Assembly (NCBI RefSeq): GCF_001955715.1
Contig: NZ_CP019239.1
Coordinates: forward strand, 310,001-374,000
Direction of reading: 5' to 3'
Length of the DNA stretch: 64,000 nucleotides
From: Rhodoferax saidenbachensis
GTDB lineage: Bacteria; Pseudomonadota; Gammaproteobacteria; Burkholderiales; Burkholderiaceae_C
Shown here piece after piece: positions 8,815 through 16,485 of the stretch (the first letter of the stretch is position 1; every line of letters begins with the position of its first letter). A model generated the notes under the pieces. The model saw nothing but the letters and a program-made list of their open reading frames with translations. It made no database searches and was not told the DNA's origin. Both the position numbers and the translations under genes were made by a program.

Positions 8815-9318
8815 ATGTTGCGCCATGGCTTGGTTGTGGCTGCTAGCGCCCTGCTGCTGGCGTGCAGCCCGGCATTGAACTGGCGCGAGGTGCCGCTGGG
8901 CGGTGCAGCCGTTATGTTGCCCTGCAAACCCGATCAGGCGCAACGCACCGTTGCCATGGGTGGGCGCGATGTGGTGCTCAGCATGGCGGGTTGTGAAGCG
9001 GCCGGTGCGCTGTTTGCGGTCAGCCACGTGCAGGCCGCGAATGCGGCACATGCCGCAACGCTGCTGACCGAGTGGCGCGCCGCCAGCCTGCAAGCCATGC
9101 GCAGCAGCACCGCAACCGAGCTGCCAGCTCTCGTAGGTGCGGGCCGTGCACCAGCTCTGTCGCTCGCGGCCCAGGGTCAGCGGCCCGATGGCACGGCAGT
9201 ACAGGCTCGCCTGGCCTGGTGGCTGGTGGGGGATGCGGTCTTCCACATGGCGGTATACGCGGACCGGCTGACCCCTGACATGAGCGAGACGCTGGTGTCC
9301 GAACCCCGGCGGTTATGA
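8815..9318 (+). CDS. Predicted lipoprotein of unknown function
   Basis: A 167-aa protein with a hydrophobic N terminus and lipobox LLLACS, predicting a lipid-anchored cysteine about 18 residues from the start. No family is recognised. The start is unclear: AGGAGG lies only one base before this ATG, and a GTG at 8803 overlaps the upstream stop, so the true start may be either of these or the TTG codon that follows. It probably forms an operon with the DUF4197 gene. Confidence 0.7.
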   Translation: MLRHGLVVAASALLLACSPALNWREVPLGGAAVMLPCKPDQAQRTVAMGGRDVVLSMAGCEAAGALFAVSHVQAANAAHAATLLTEWRAASLQAMRSSTATELPALVGAGRAPALSLAAQGQRPDGTAVQARLAWWLVGDAVFHMAVYADRLTPDMSETLVSEPRRL

Positions 9319-9402
9319 GTACACGGCTACGTCTGAAATGCCTCGCGATTTGTCTGCGCGCAAAGCGGCCATAATCAACACCGAATCCACCCGGGCTGCT
9401 CC

Positions 9403-9849
9403 ATGAATACAGGCATTCTCATCATCGCCCATGCGCCGCTGGCCAGCGCACTGCGCGCGTGCGTGTTGCATGTGTTCCCCGAGTCGGCCAGCGGTATCAC
9501 CGCACTGGATGTGCCCCCCAACGAAGCCACCGACACCACGCGTGCTGCAGCCCAGGCGCTGCTGGCGCAGATGGGTGCGCCCTACACTCTGGTGCTGACC
9601 GATGTGTTTGGTGCCACGCCCTGCAACATTGCCCAGAAGGTGGTGGACGGTGTGAACGCCAAGCTGGTGGCCGGGGTCAACCTGCCCATGCTGTTGCGCA
9701 CCATCAACTACCGCCATGAAGCGCTGGATGTGCTGGTGGCACGCGCGCTGGCCGGCGGCACCCAAAGCATCATGCAGGTCGCCGTCACTGCGCCGCAAAA
9801 CCAGAACCGCAAACCCAATGACCCAAGCCACTACGACCATAGTCAATAA
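9403..9849 (+). CDS. PTS EIIA component, mannose type
   Basis: A 148-aa EIIA protein of the mannose PTS family. The phosphorylated histidine is H10 in LIIAHAPLA, and the LTDVFGATPCNIA segment is typical. No EIIB or EIIC genes follow, only HPr and enzyme I, which points to a regulatory rather than sugar-transporting phosphorelay, as known in many betaproteobacteria. Its last 32 bases overlap the start of the HPr gene. Confidence 0.9.
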   Translation: MNTGILIIAHAPLASALRACVLHVFPESASGITALDVPPNEATDTTRAAAQALLAQMGAPYTLVLTDVFGATPCNIAQKVVDGVNAKLVAGVNLPMLLRTINYRHEALDVLVARALAGGTQSIMQVAVTAPQNQNRKPNDPSHYDHSQ

Positions 9850-10087
9850 ACTGGGCCTGCACGCCCGCGCATCCGCCAAGCTCACCAAGCTGGCCGGCAG
9901 TTTCCCCTGCGAAGTCTGGATGGTTCGCGGCGAACGCCGTGTGAACGCCAAGAGCATCATGGGCGTGATGATGCTGGCCGCGGGTCTGGGCTCCGAAGTA
10001 CTGCTGGAAACCACAGGCGACCGCGAACAAGAGGCCATGGACGCCTTGTTAGCTCTCATCGCAGATAAATTTGGAGAAGGCGAATGA
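9818..10087 (+). CDS. ptsH: Phosphocarrier protein HPr
   Basis: HPr, 89 aa, accepts phosphate from enzyme I on His15 (NKLGLHARAS) and passes it to EIIA. Ser46 (NAKSIMGVM) is in the place where HPr kinase acts in species that have it. The start MTQATTTIVNKLG gives normal length and overlaps the EIIA gene, so the two are co-translated. Confidence 0.95.
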   Translation: MTQATTTIVNKLGLHARASAKLTKLAGSFPCEVWMVRGERRVNAKSIMGVMMLAAGLGSEVLLETTGDREQEAMDALLALIADKFGEGE

Positions 10088-10099
10088 GTGACCTGAGCG

Positions 10100-10172
10100 G
10101 CGCCGGGCCGTCCCAAGCCGCGAGCGCCCCCTCGGGGGGCAGCGAACCACGCGCAGCGGGGAGCGTGGGGGC
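10100..10172 (+). repeat. Dispersed GC-rich repeat between ptsH and ptsI
   Basis: This 70-bp block contains CGAGCGCCCCCTCGGGGGG and GCGCAGCGGGGAGCGTGG. Its inner part can fold as CCCCCTCGGGGGG. I recognise it from memory as a repeat scattered through Comamonadaceae genomes; no second copy is present in this window. Its right edge GGGGGC directly touches the ptsI ATG, so the repeat appears to provide the ribosome-binding region of ptsI. Confidence 0.6.
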
Positions 10173-11948
10173 ATGACTTTCTCTATCCACGGCCTGGCGG
10201 TTTCCCGCGGCGTTGCCATCGGGCGTGCCGTGCTGGTGGCGTCCAGCCGCGTGGATGTGGCGCATTACTTCATCGCTGCGGACCAGACCGAAACCGAGAT
10301 TGACCGCGTGCGCGCCGGGCGTGATGCGGTGGTCAACGAAATCCATCGCCTGCAAAAAAGCATCACGCTGATGGGGCCCAAAGAGGCACCGCACGAACTC
10401 ACTGCGCTGCTCGATGTGCACCTGATGTTGCTGCAGGATGTTGAGTTGATCGGCGGCGTGAAACACTGGATTACCGAGCGGCTGTACAACGCCGAGTGGG
10501 CGCTGACCACTCAGCTGGAAATCATTGCGCGCCAGTTTGACGAGATGGAAGACGCCTACCTGCGCGAGCGCAAGGCGGACCTAGAGCAAATCGTCGAGCG
10601 CATCCTGCGCGCCATGAAAGGGGCGGCCTCGCCCATCATGGCCACCAACCCGCGCGGGCCACGCAAGCCCTCGCAGCAGGACCTGCTGCTGGACGACACG
10701 GTGGACGTGCCGCTGGTGTTGATTGCCCATGATTTGTCGCCCGCCGACATGCTGCAGTTCAAGCAAAGCGTGTTTGCTGGCTTCATCACCGATGTCGGCG
10801 GCAAGACCTCGCACACCGCCATCGTTGCGCGCAGCATGGACATTCCTGCCGTGGTGGGGGCCCGCACCAGCAGCCAGTTGGTGCGCCAGGACGACTGGGT
10901 CATCATCGACGGCGACGCCGGTGTGGTCATCGTCGACCCGTCTCCCATCATCTTGGCGGAATACGGTTTCAAGCAACGCCAGGGCGAGCTGGAGCGCGGC
11001 CGCCTGCAGCGCCTGCTGCACACACCGGCCGTCACCATGGACGGCCAGAAGATCCAGCTGCTGGCCAACATCGAAATGCCCGAAGACGCGCTGGGCGCAC
11101 TCAAGGCGGGTGCCCAGGGCGTGGGGCTGTTCCGCAGCGAGTTTTTGTTCATGGGCCGCCAAGGCCGCCTGCCCGACGAAGAAGAGCAGTACCAGGCCTA
11201 CAAACGCGCCGTGGAAGGCATGAACGGCCTGCCCGTGACCATCCGCACCGTGGATGTGGGCGCCGATAAACCGCTGGACGATTCGGTGCGTGACAACGCC
11301 CACCTGAACCCGGCGCTGGGCCTGCGCGCCATCCGCTGGAGCCTGGCCGACCCGGCCATGTTTTTGACGCAGTTGCGCGCCATCCTGCGCGCTGCCGCCC
11401 ATGGGCCCGTGCATCTGCTGGTGCCCATGCTGGCCCATGCGCGCGAGATCCGCCAGACGCTGGCCCACATCGACCATGCGCGTGCCCACCTGGACAACCG
11501 CGGCGTGGCCTATGGCAACGTGAAGCTGGGCGCGATGATCGAGATCCCCGCCGCGGCGTTGAGCCTGCAGCTCTTTCTCAAGTACTTTGATTTCCTGTCC
11601 ATCGGCACCAACGATTTGATCCAGTACACGCTGGCGATCGACCGGGCTGACGAATCGGTGGCGCATCTGTACGACCCACTGCACCCGGCCGTGCTCAAGC
11701 TGGTGGCCGACACCATTGCCGAATGCCGCGCGCAGGGCAAGGAAGTGGCGGTGTGCGGCGAGATGGCGGGTGACGTGACGCTGACACGCCTGCTGCTGGG
11801 CCTGGGCCTGCGCAGCTTCTCCATGCACCCGGCGCAGATACTGGCCGTCAAGCAGGAAATTTTGCGTGCCGACACCAGCACCCTCGAAGCGTGGGCACGG
11901 CGCGTGTGTACCGCTGAGGACCCGGCGCTGGCGATGGCGCTGCCCTGA
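10173..11948 (+). CDS. ptsI: PTS enzyme I, PEP-protein phosphotransferase
   Basis: Enzyme I, 591 aa, takes phosphate from phosphoenolpyruvate and gives it to HPr. The phospho-histidine is in GGKTSHTAIVARS (His214 here), the PEP-binding core has LFRSEFLFM and IGTNDLIQYTLAIDR, and the catalytic cysteine lies in VAVCGEMAGD. It is slightly longer than the E. coli enzyme (575 aa). It follows ptsH after a dispersed repeat rather than a normal intergenic spacer. Confidence 0.96.
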   Translation: MTFSIHGLAVSRGVAIGRAVLVASSRVDVAHYFIAADQTETEIDRVRAGRDAVVNEIHRLQKSITLMGPKEAPHELTALLDVHLMLLQDVELIGGVKHWITERLYNAEWALTTQLEIIARQFDEMEDAYLRERKADLEQIVERILRAMKGAASPIMATNPRGPRKPSQQDLLLDDTVDVPLVLIAHDLSPADMLQFKQSVFAGFITDVGGKTSHTAIVARSMDIPAVVGARTSSQLVRQDDWVIIDGDAGVVIVDPSPIILAEYGFKQRQGELERGRLQRLLHTPAVTMDGQKIQLLANIEMPEDALGALKAGAQGVGLFRSEFLFMGRQGRLPDEEEQYQAYKRAVEGMNGLPVTIRTVDVGADKPLDDSVRDNAHLNPALGLRAIRWSLADPAMFLTQLRAILRAAAHGPVHLLVPMLAHAREIRQTLAHIDHARAHLDNRGVAYGNVKLGAMIEIPAAALSLQLFLKYFDFLSIGTNDLIQYTLAIDRADESVAHLYDPLHPAVLKLVADTIAECRAQGKEVAVCGEMAGDVTLTRLLLGLGLRSFSMHPAQILAVKQEILRADTSTLEAWARRVCTAEDPALAMALP

Positions 11949-12009
11949 ATGCTATTAATTCGGTAGCTGCTCGCGCATATTCCATAAGGGCTGGAGCCCT
12001 ATTTGGCAC
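11948..12009 (+). repeat. Dispersed GCTGC...AGGGCT repeat, copy 2
   Basis: The second copy of the repeat at 7524 in this window: GCTATTAATTCGGTAGCTGC, then CGCGCATATTCCATAAGGGC and TGGAGCCCTATTTGGC. It fills the space between ptsI and the convergent exporter gene, starting almost at the ptsI stop. Confidence 0.75.
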
Positions 12010-12846
12010 TTATTTTCCAGCGCGTGAGCCCAGTACTGCGGCTCCAATAATCATGGCGGCAGCCAGCACCACCGACAGGCTGGGCACCTCGGAGCGCACC
12101 CACAGCAGCGCCAGCGTGGAGAGCAGCGGTGTGAGGAAAGACAACACCCCAATCTGCCGCGCGTCCCCGCGCTTGAGCGCCGCATCCCACAGGTAAAACG
12201 CGCCGCCCAGCGGCCCCAGGCCCATGGCGGCCAGCAGCAGCCAGTCGTGTTGGCTCAGCGTCACCGGCGTTTCCAGCAGCGCATGGCACACGAGCGAGAA
12301 CAGGCCCGACACCAGCCCGAACAGGCCAATGGCCGCACTGGGAAACGCCGGCACCCGTTTGGTGAGCAGCGAGTAACTGGCCCACACGAACGCCGAAGCC
12401 AGCGCGGGCACATAACCCCAGGCAAAGCCACCTTGCAGGTCGCGCCCGCCCACAATTGCCAGCGCCGCACCGGCAAACCCCAGAAAAGCCGCCGCAATGT
12501 GCAGGCCGTGCAATCGGGTGCCAGGCAAAAACAGCGGTGCCATCAGCACAATGCCCAGTGGCCACAGGTAGTTCACCAGATTGGCCTGTACCGGCGGCGC
12601 GTGGCGCAGTGCGATGAACAGCAGAAAGTGAAAGCCAAACAGCCCATACACGCCCAGCGCCAGCGTGGCAGCGGGCACCTTCCACTGTTGCAATCGGCCC
12701 TTGGAGAGCACCAACCCGATCAGGCTGCCAATGAGCAGCGCACAGCCGGTCAGCAAAAACGGCGGCACATGGGTCAGCGAGACACCGAGCGGGGCGAGGG
12801 AGCCCCACAGGGCAATGGCGGCGAGGGCGAAGAGGGAAGCTTGCAT
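12010..12846 (-). CDS. EamA/DMT family exporter
   Basis: A 278-aa inner-membrane protein of the drug/metabolite transporter superfamily with about ten hydrophobic segments and two EamA repeats. The second repeat starts near SAFVWASYSLLTKRVP and contains GPLGGAFYLWDAALKRG. The exported substrate is unknown. The start MQASLFALAAIALWG follows a clear change from a non-hydrophobic upstream frame. An AraC-type regulator lies just upstream on the same strand and may control it. Confidence 0.88.
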   Translation of the reverse strand: MQASLFALAAIALWGSLAPLGVSLTHVPPFLLTGCALLIGSLIGLVLSKGRLQQWKVPAATLALGVYGLFGFHFLLFIALRHAPPVQANLVNYLWPLGIVLMAPLFLPGTRLHGLHIAAAFLGFAGAALAIVGGRDLQGGFAWGYVPALASAFVWASYSLLTKRVPAFPSAAIGLFGLVSGLFSLVCHALLETPVTLSQHDWLLLAAMGLGPLGGAFYLWDAALKRGDARQIGVLSFLTPLLSTLALLWVRSEVPSLSVVLAAAMIIGAAVLGSRAGK

Positions 12847-12910
12847 GGCCGCAAGCTTAGCCGCTGGAGCCTGCTTTGGACGACGGTTATGCGTCGCCAA
12901 ACGCCGGTCT

Positions 12911-13600
12911 TTAGTGCAGTGCGTTGTGGCGCAGGGCCGCGGTGAGGGCCGATGCCGACTGGTAGCCGCAACGCCGCGCAATCTCGGCCATGGCCAGCCC
13001 TTGCGCGCGCAGCGTGCGGGCGCGTTGCAGCCGCAGGTCGCGCAGCCACTGCATGGGGCGCATGCCGGTGTCCTGCTGGCAGCGCACCGCGAACTGGGTG
13101 GGGCTTAGAAACACCTGCTGCGCCAGATCGGCTACCGTCAGTGGCGTGTGCAGCTGGCGCTCGCACCATGCCGTCAGGTTGCGCCAGTCAATGCGGCGCT
13201 GGCTGCGCGTGGGGCGGGCCAGGGGCGCACGCCAGCAGTCCAGCAGCAACAGCGGGCCGTAGTGCTGGGCTAGGCTGTCTTTCTGGGTCAGCGCCAGTTG
13301 CAGGTACTGCGCCAGTGCCAGCGCGGTGGCGGGTTGCACCGGTGCATCCACGGCGCTCGCCCAGTCAGGTTGGGCCGTGTCCAGCACCAGGCAGCGGGCG
13401 TTGTGCCGGGCCTCAAAGTCGTGCCGCGCGCCAGGCGCTATCACGCATCCACCGCCCGCAGTAATGCGCTGCCCTCGGCCGTCCACCTCCAGCTCCAGCG
13501 TGCCGTCCAGGCCCAGAAGCACCTGAAAGTGGTCGTGCGCATGGCTGCCCGGTGAGGGGCCGTACTGGCGCAGCGACAGGGAGCCGTGGGCAGGGTGCAT
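12911..13600 (-). CDS. AraC family transcriptional regulator
   Basis: A 229-aa regulator with an N-terminal cupin sensor (HAHDHFQVLLGLDGTLE and CVIAPGARHDFEA) and a C-terminal double HTH of the AraC type (TVADLAQQVFLSPTQFAVRC followed by AMAEIARRCGYQSASALTAA). The ligand is unknown. It ends 64 bases before the EamA exporter gene, which is its likely target by position. Confidence 0.88.
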   Translation of the reverse strand: MHPAHGSLSLRQYGPSPGSHAHDHFQVLLGLDGTLELEVDGRGQRITAGGGCVIAPGARHDFEARHNARCLVLDTAQPDWASAVDAPVQPATALALAQYLQLALTQKDSLAQHYGPLLLLDCWRAPLARPTRSQRRIDWRNLTAWCERQLHTPLTVADLAQQVFLSPTQFAVRCQQDTGMRPMQWLRDLRLQRARTLRAQGLAMAEIARRCGYQSASALTAALRHNALH

Positions 13601-13610
13601 GGATCAGGCC

Positions 13611-13646
13611 AGGCCGCTTCGACAGGCTCAGGACAGGCGCTGGTCG
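13611..13646 (+). repeat. Short GCTTCGACAGGCTCAGGAC repeat
   Basis: The motif GCTTCGACAGGCTCAGGAC at about 13615-13634 resembles a short repetitive sequence common in Proteobacteria. It covers the 3' end of the aldo/keto reductase gene, whose stop codon lies inside it. Only one copy is seen here, so the call rests on recognition of the motif. Confidence 0.4.
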
Positions 13647-14677
13647 GTGGAAGGGCGCTTCCACAGATTGATGCCGCCGTCCACCGCGTGCTGGTCAATC
13701 GCGGCCAGCTCGTCGGCGGTGAAGTCCAGCTTTTGCATGGCGCCCACCAGGTCGACGATCTGCTCGGGCTTGCTGGCGCCAATCAACGCAGAGGTGACGC
13801 GTGCATCGCGTAGCACCCAGGCCGTAGCCATCTGCGCCAGGCTTTGGCCGCGGGCTTGCGCAATGTCGTTGAGGGCGCGCACATGTTTCAGGTTGGCATC
13901 GCTCAAATGGTCCTTGTTGAAGGAGCCACCGCCGGGCCGGTTGATGCGCGCGTCTGCGGGCACACCGTTCAAGTACTTGTTGGTCAGCAGGCCCTGCGCC
14001 AGCGCGCTGAAGGCAATGCAGCCCATGCCGGTGTCGTCCAGTGCATTGAGCAGGTCTTCCTCAATCCAGCGGTTCAGCAGGCTGTACGACGGCTGGTGGA
14101 TCAGCGCCCGCACGCCCATGCTTTTCAGAATGGCCGCAGCCTCGCGCGTCTTGGCGGCCGAGTAGCTGCTGATGCCTACGTACAGCGCCTTGCCCTGTTG
14201 TACGGCTGTGGCCAGTGCACCCATGGTTTCTTCGAGCGGAGTGTCGGGGTCAAAGCGGTGGCTGTAGAAGATGTCCACATAGTCCAGGCCCATGCGCTTC
14301 AGGCTCTGGTCCAGGCTGGCCAGCACGTACTTGCGGCTTCCGCCGCCCTGACCGTAGGGGCCGGGCCACATGTCGTAGCCAGCTTTGCTGGAGATGATCA
14401 GCTCGTCGCGGTAGGGCTTGAAATCGCGGCGCAGGTGTTCGCCAAAATTGGTCTCGGCGCTGCCAAAGGGCGGGCCGTAGTTGTTGGCCAGGTCGAAGTG
14501 GGTGATGCCCAGATCGAAAGCCGTGCGCAGCATCTGGCGCTGCGCTTCCATGGGCGTGGCATCGCCAAAGTTGTGCCACAGGCCCAGCGACACTGCAGGG
14601 AGCTTGAGTCCGCTTTTGCCGCAATAGCGGTAGGGCACGGTGCCGTTGTAACGTTCGGGTTTGGCGTGGTAGTTCAT
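13628..14677 (-). CDS. Aldo/keto reductase, L-glyceraldehyde-3-P reductase type
   Basis: A 349-aa NADPH-dependent aldo/keto reductase closest to the YghZ/GpR group, which reduces L-glyceraldehyde 3-phosphate and methylglyoxal. The family N terminus MNYHAKPERYNGTVPYRYCG is present, with catalytic Asp and Tyr in HFDLANNYG, Lys in ISSKAGYDMW and His in FYSHRFD. The ASKPEQIVDLVGA segment binds the cofactor. The last residues are encoded in a short repetitive sequence. Confidence 0.9.
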   Translation of the reverse strand: MNYHAKPERYNGTVPYRYCGKSGLKLPAVSLGLWHNFGDATPMEAQRQMLRTAFDLGITHFDLANNYGPPFGSAETNFGEHLRRDFKPYRDELIISSKAGYDMWPGPYGQGGGSRKYVLASLDQSLKRMGLDYVDIFYSHRFDPDTPLEETMGALATAVQQGKALYVGISSYSAAKTREAAAILKSMGVRALIHQPSYSLLNRWIEEDLLNALDDTGMGCIAFSALAQGLLTNKYLNGVPADARINRPGGGSFNKDHLSDANLKHVRALNDIAQARGQSLAQMATAWVLRDARVTSALIGASKPEQIVDLVGAMQKLDFTADELAAIDQHAVDGGINLWKRPSTDQRLS

Positions 14678-14750
14678 GGGGGTAGATACTATCTGCCCAG
14701 CCATAGCCCCACAGCTCCCTCAGTTACAACCGCGCGACAGCGCTCTATCC

Positions 14751-15230
14751 GTGTCCGACACCCCCGAAAAAATCCAAGAACCCCGCACCTGGCGCAGCGA
14801 CGGCTGGACCGCCCAGGTCATCAAAAACGAAGACGATGACGGCTGGGCCGTCGCCATGACCAAAGACGGCCAGTCCGAGCCCGCCCTCGTAGGCCCCTGG
14901 ACCATGGGCCGCGACAAAAAGAACCCCAAGCCGCTGGACAGCAATGCGTTCAGCACACTGGTGAAAACCGCGAGTGAGTTTGTGCGCCGCAGTGAACAGC
15001 AGTTGCATGCGTCGTTGCACCAGAGTATTGCGGTGACTGCCGGTGGGGCCCGCGTGACGGTGCATCTGGACATTGAGCCCGATGAAGACAACCCTTCGGC
15101 GACGTTGAGCGCGCGGGATGAGGGCGACGATCTGCTGGCTGAGGTGCGTGTGGGGCCTTCGTTCAAGCTGAACCGCAGCAGTGCGGTGGCCTGGGTGGAG
15201 GGTGGGTTTGGGAAGCCTAAGGGCGGGTAA
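14751..15230 (+). CDS. Conserved hypothetical protein
   Basis: A soluble, acidic protein of about 159 aa with no recognised domain. The segment TWRSDGWTAQVIKNEDDDGW is followed by a helical middle (residues 60-100) and a beta-rich end (VTVHLDIEPDEDNPSATL). The start is uncertain; a GTG at 14751 is used, while an ATG at 14676 would overlap the divergent reductase start. There is no membrane segment or signal peptide. Confidence 0.6.
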   Translation: MSDTPEKIQEPRTWRSDGWTAQVIKNEDDDGWAVAMTKDGQSEPALVGPWTMGRDKKNPKPLDSNAFSTLVKTASEFVRRSEQQLHASLHQSIAVTAGGARVTVHLDIEPDEDNPSATLSARDEGDDLLAEVRVGPSFKLNRSSAVAWVEGGFGKPKGG

Positions 15231-15251
15231 AAGCCTGTTCGACTGAACGCG

Positions 15252-15665
15252 TTAGGCTTTTGCCTTCTTCGCAGGCTTGGCCGCACTGTTGAGCGCAACC
15301 GCTTCGCGGATCAGCGCCTTGAAGGCGTCCGCATCCACTTCATCCCCTTCAAAGATATCCAGCGCGCGGCGTGCATTGCCGTCAAGGCTGGAATTGAAGA
15401 GGCCGGTGGGGTCCTTCAATGAGGCGCCTTTCATGAAGGTCAGCTTCACCTTGTCTTTGTAGGTTTCACCGGTGCAAAGGATGCCGTTGTATTCCCACAC
15501 CGGTGTGCCCATCCACTTCCACGTCTCGACGACATCAGGGGCAGCCTGCTGGATCAGCTTGCGCATGCGGGCCAGCGTTTCGCCGCGCCAGTCGCCGAGG
15601 TCGGCGATGCGTTTGGAGATCAGTTCCGATGCTGGCAGGCCCGGGCTGTTTTCTGTCTTTGCCAT
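15252..15665 (-). CDS. DUF1801 family protein
   Basis: A 137-aa protein of the DUF1801/YdhG-like family (function unknown) with the WKWMGTPVWEYNGILCTG core and a Lys/Ala-rich C terminus. The start MAKTENSPGLP with GAGAG upstream is used. Before the transposon inserted, this gene lay 35 bases after the lipA stop on the same strand. The Tn7-like element at 15719 now separates the two by 32 kb and may have cut its promoter. Confidence 0.85.
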   Translation of the reverse strand: MAKTENSPGLPASELISKRIADLGDWRGETLARMRKLIQQAAPDVVETWKWMGTPVWEYNGILCTGETYKDKVKLTFMKGASLKDPTGLFNSSLDGNARRALDIFEGDEVDADAFKALIREAVALNSAAKPAKKAKA

Positions 15666-15700
15666 GCGTGTCTCTCGAGAGTTCCCGCAGGTGCCAAGGT

Positions 15701-15713
15701 TCAGGCGACGGAC
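15701..15713 (-). other. Displaced native 3' end of lipA
   Basis: Read on the minus strand after the GGAAC duplication, these bases give the codons ACG TCC GTC GCC TGA, that is T-S-V-A-stop in the lipA frame. They are the original lipA ending, cut off from the gene body at 48188 by the transposon. Confidence 0.9.
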
Positions 15714-15718
15714 GTTCC
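15714..15718. repeat. Target-site duplication, left copy
   Basis: GTTCC immediately outside the left transposon end. The same five bases flank the right end at 48188-48192. Five-bp duplications are the rule for Tn7-like and Tn5053-like elements. Confidence 0.93.
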
Positions 15719-15795
15719 TGTGAAGAAAGCTATCAATTTGCGACAACTCGGCCGTATTTGCGCACTTTCATCATGAGTTAATGCGAACGTATCTA
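15719..15795 (+). promoter_or_regulatory. Left transposon end with TnsB-type repeats
   Basis: The terminal TGTGAAG is followed by repeats at about 20-bp spacing: TTGCGACAA at 15738-15746, TTGCGCAC at 15758-15765 and GTTAATGCGAACG at 15777-15789. A weaker GTTAGTGAGAC follows at about 15799. These match the right-end array and should be transposase (TnsB) binding sites. Confidence 0.85.
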
Positions 15796-15799
15796 CAAG

Positions 15800-16215
15800 T
15801 TAGTGAGACTGTTTAGGCGGTTGCACTACGGCCAAGTCCGCGGATGGCTCTTGCATTCTAGTCCTGCAAATTTCAGAGGGTCTACCTACGGCACAGTTCC
15901 TGAGCGGAACTCAAAGACGAATTGAGCAAAAATTGTCTGTCAATGCCGTGACTTCATGCCAAGGCGATAAGTGCAGCAAAGGTTAGTAACCGCATCCGAT
16001 CAGAAATAGCGCATCGATCCTAACCTGCGCCAAGCAGTACGCTCAACGGCTTCTGGAAAGTCGTACAGAGAAGGCGCAGTCCGTACACCCAGAAGTGTGA
16101 CCTACTGCTGAACACAGTACTGTCTCTTGTTAAGGTCGTCGCCATCGGCAGTGAGTGGTTGCCAGAGCGAAATTTATGTGGCGTTGTTCCGCGATGTTCC
16201 AGAGCATCCGGTTTT
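15800..16215. other. Gene-free stretch inside left end
   Basis: About 400 bases between the terminal repeats and the first promoter. I see no convincing reading frame, no RNA gene and no long inverted repeat here. Confidence 0.6.
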
Positions 16216-16219
16216 GAGT

Positions 16220-16225
16220 TATAAT
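16220..16225 (+). promoter_or_regulatory. Promoter for Abi leader RNA
   Basis: A perfect TATAAT at 16220-16225 lies 17 bases after TTCCAG (16197-16202), a weak -35 match. The arms GTTGTTCC (about 16183-16190) and GGAACAAC (about 16227-16234) flank this core, which could be an operator. Transcription would begin near 16232, some 250 bases before the Abi gene. Confidence 0.55.
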
Positions 16226-16231
16226 TGGAAC

Positions 16232-16470
16232 AACATGTCACAACAGAGCCACGCCGGCGTTTCCACTTCTTGGCTTCCGCTGCATGATGGTGTGGCTGGG
16301 ACGAATCAAAAGTGGAATGTCATAAAGCACAACGCCACCCGAAGGTGGCGTTGGCTCTGGTACGAACAGGGGCATCACCAACTTTCAGTTCTCGCGAACC
16401 TATGGAACCCAGCGTGGCTAGGTGTGGGAGTGGGATCTCTGCCGCTTATGAGAATAAGTATAACGCATGC
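16232..16470 (+). ncRNA. Hairpin-rich leader, possible abiF-type RNA
   Basis: Between the promoter and the Abi coding region lie several stable hairpins: a perfect 10-bp stem CAACGCCACC/GGTGGCGTTG with a CGAA tetraloop (16330-16353), GTTC/GAAC with a TCGC loop (16388-16399) and CTTAT/ATAAG with a GAGA tetraloop (16445-16458). GNRA-like loops and the position upstream of an Abi_2-type gene fit the abiF RNA motif described by comparative genomics. A reading frame also crosses the region, but it looks non-protein-like. The RNA ends are estimates. Confidence 0.5.
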
Positions 16471-16485
16471 CCTGAGGGACGTCAA

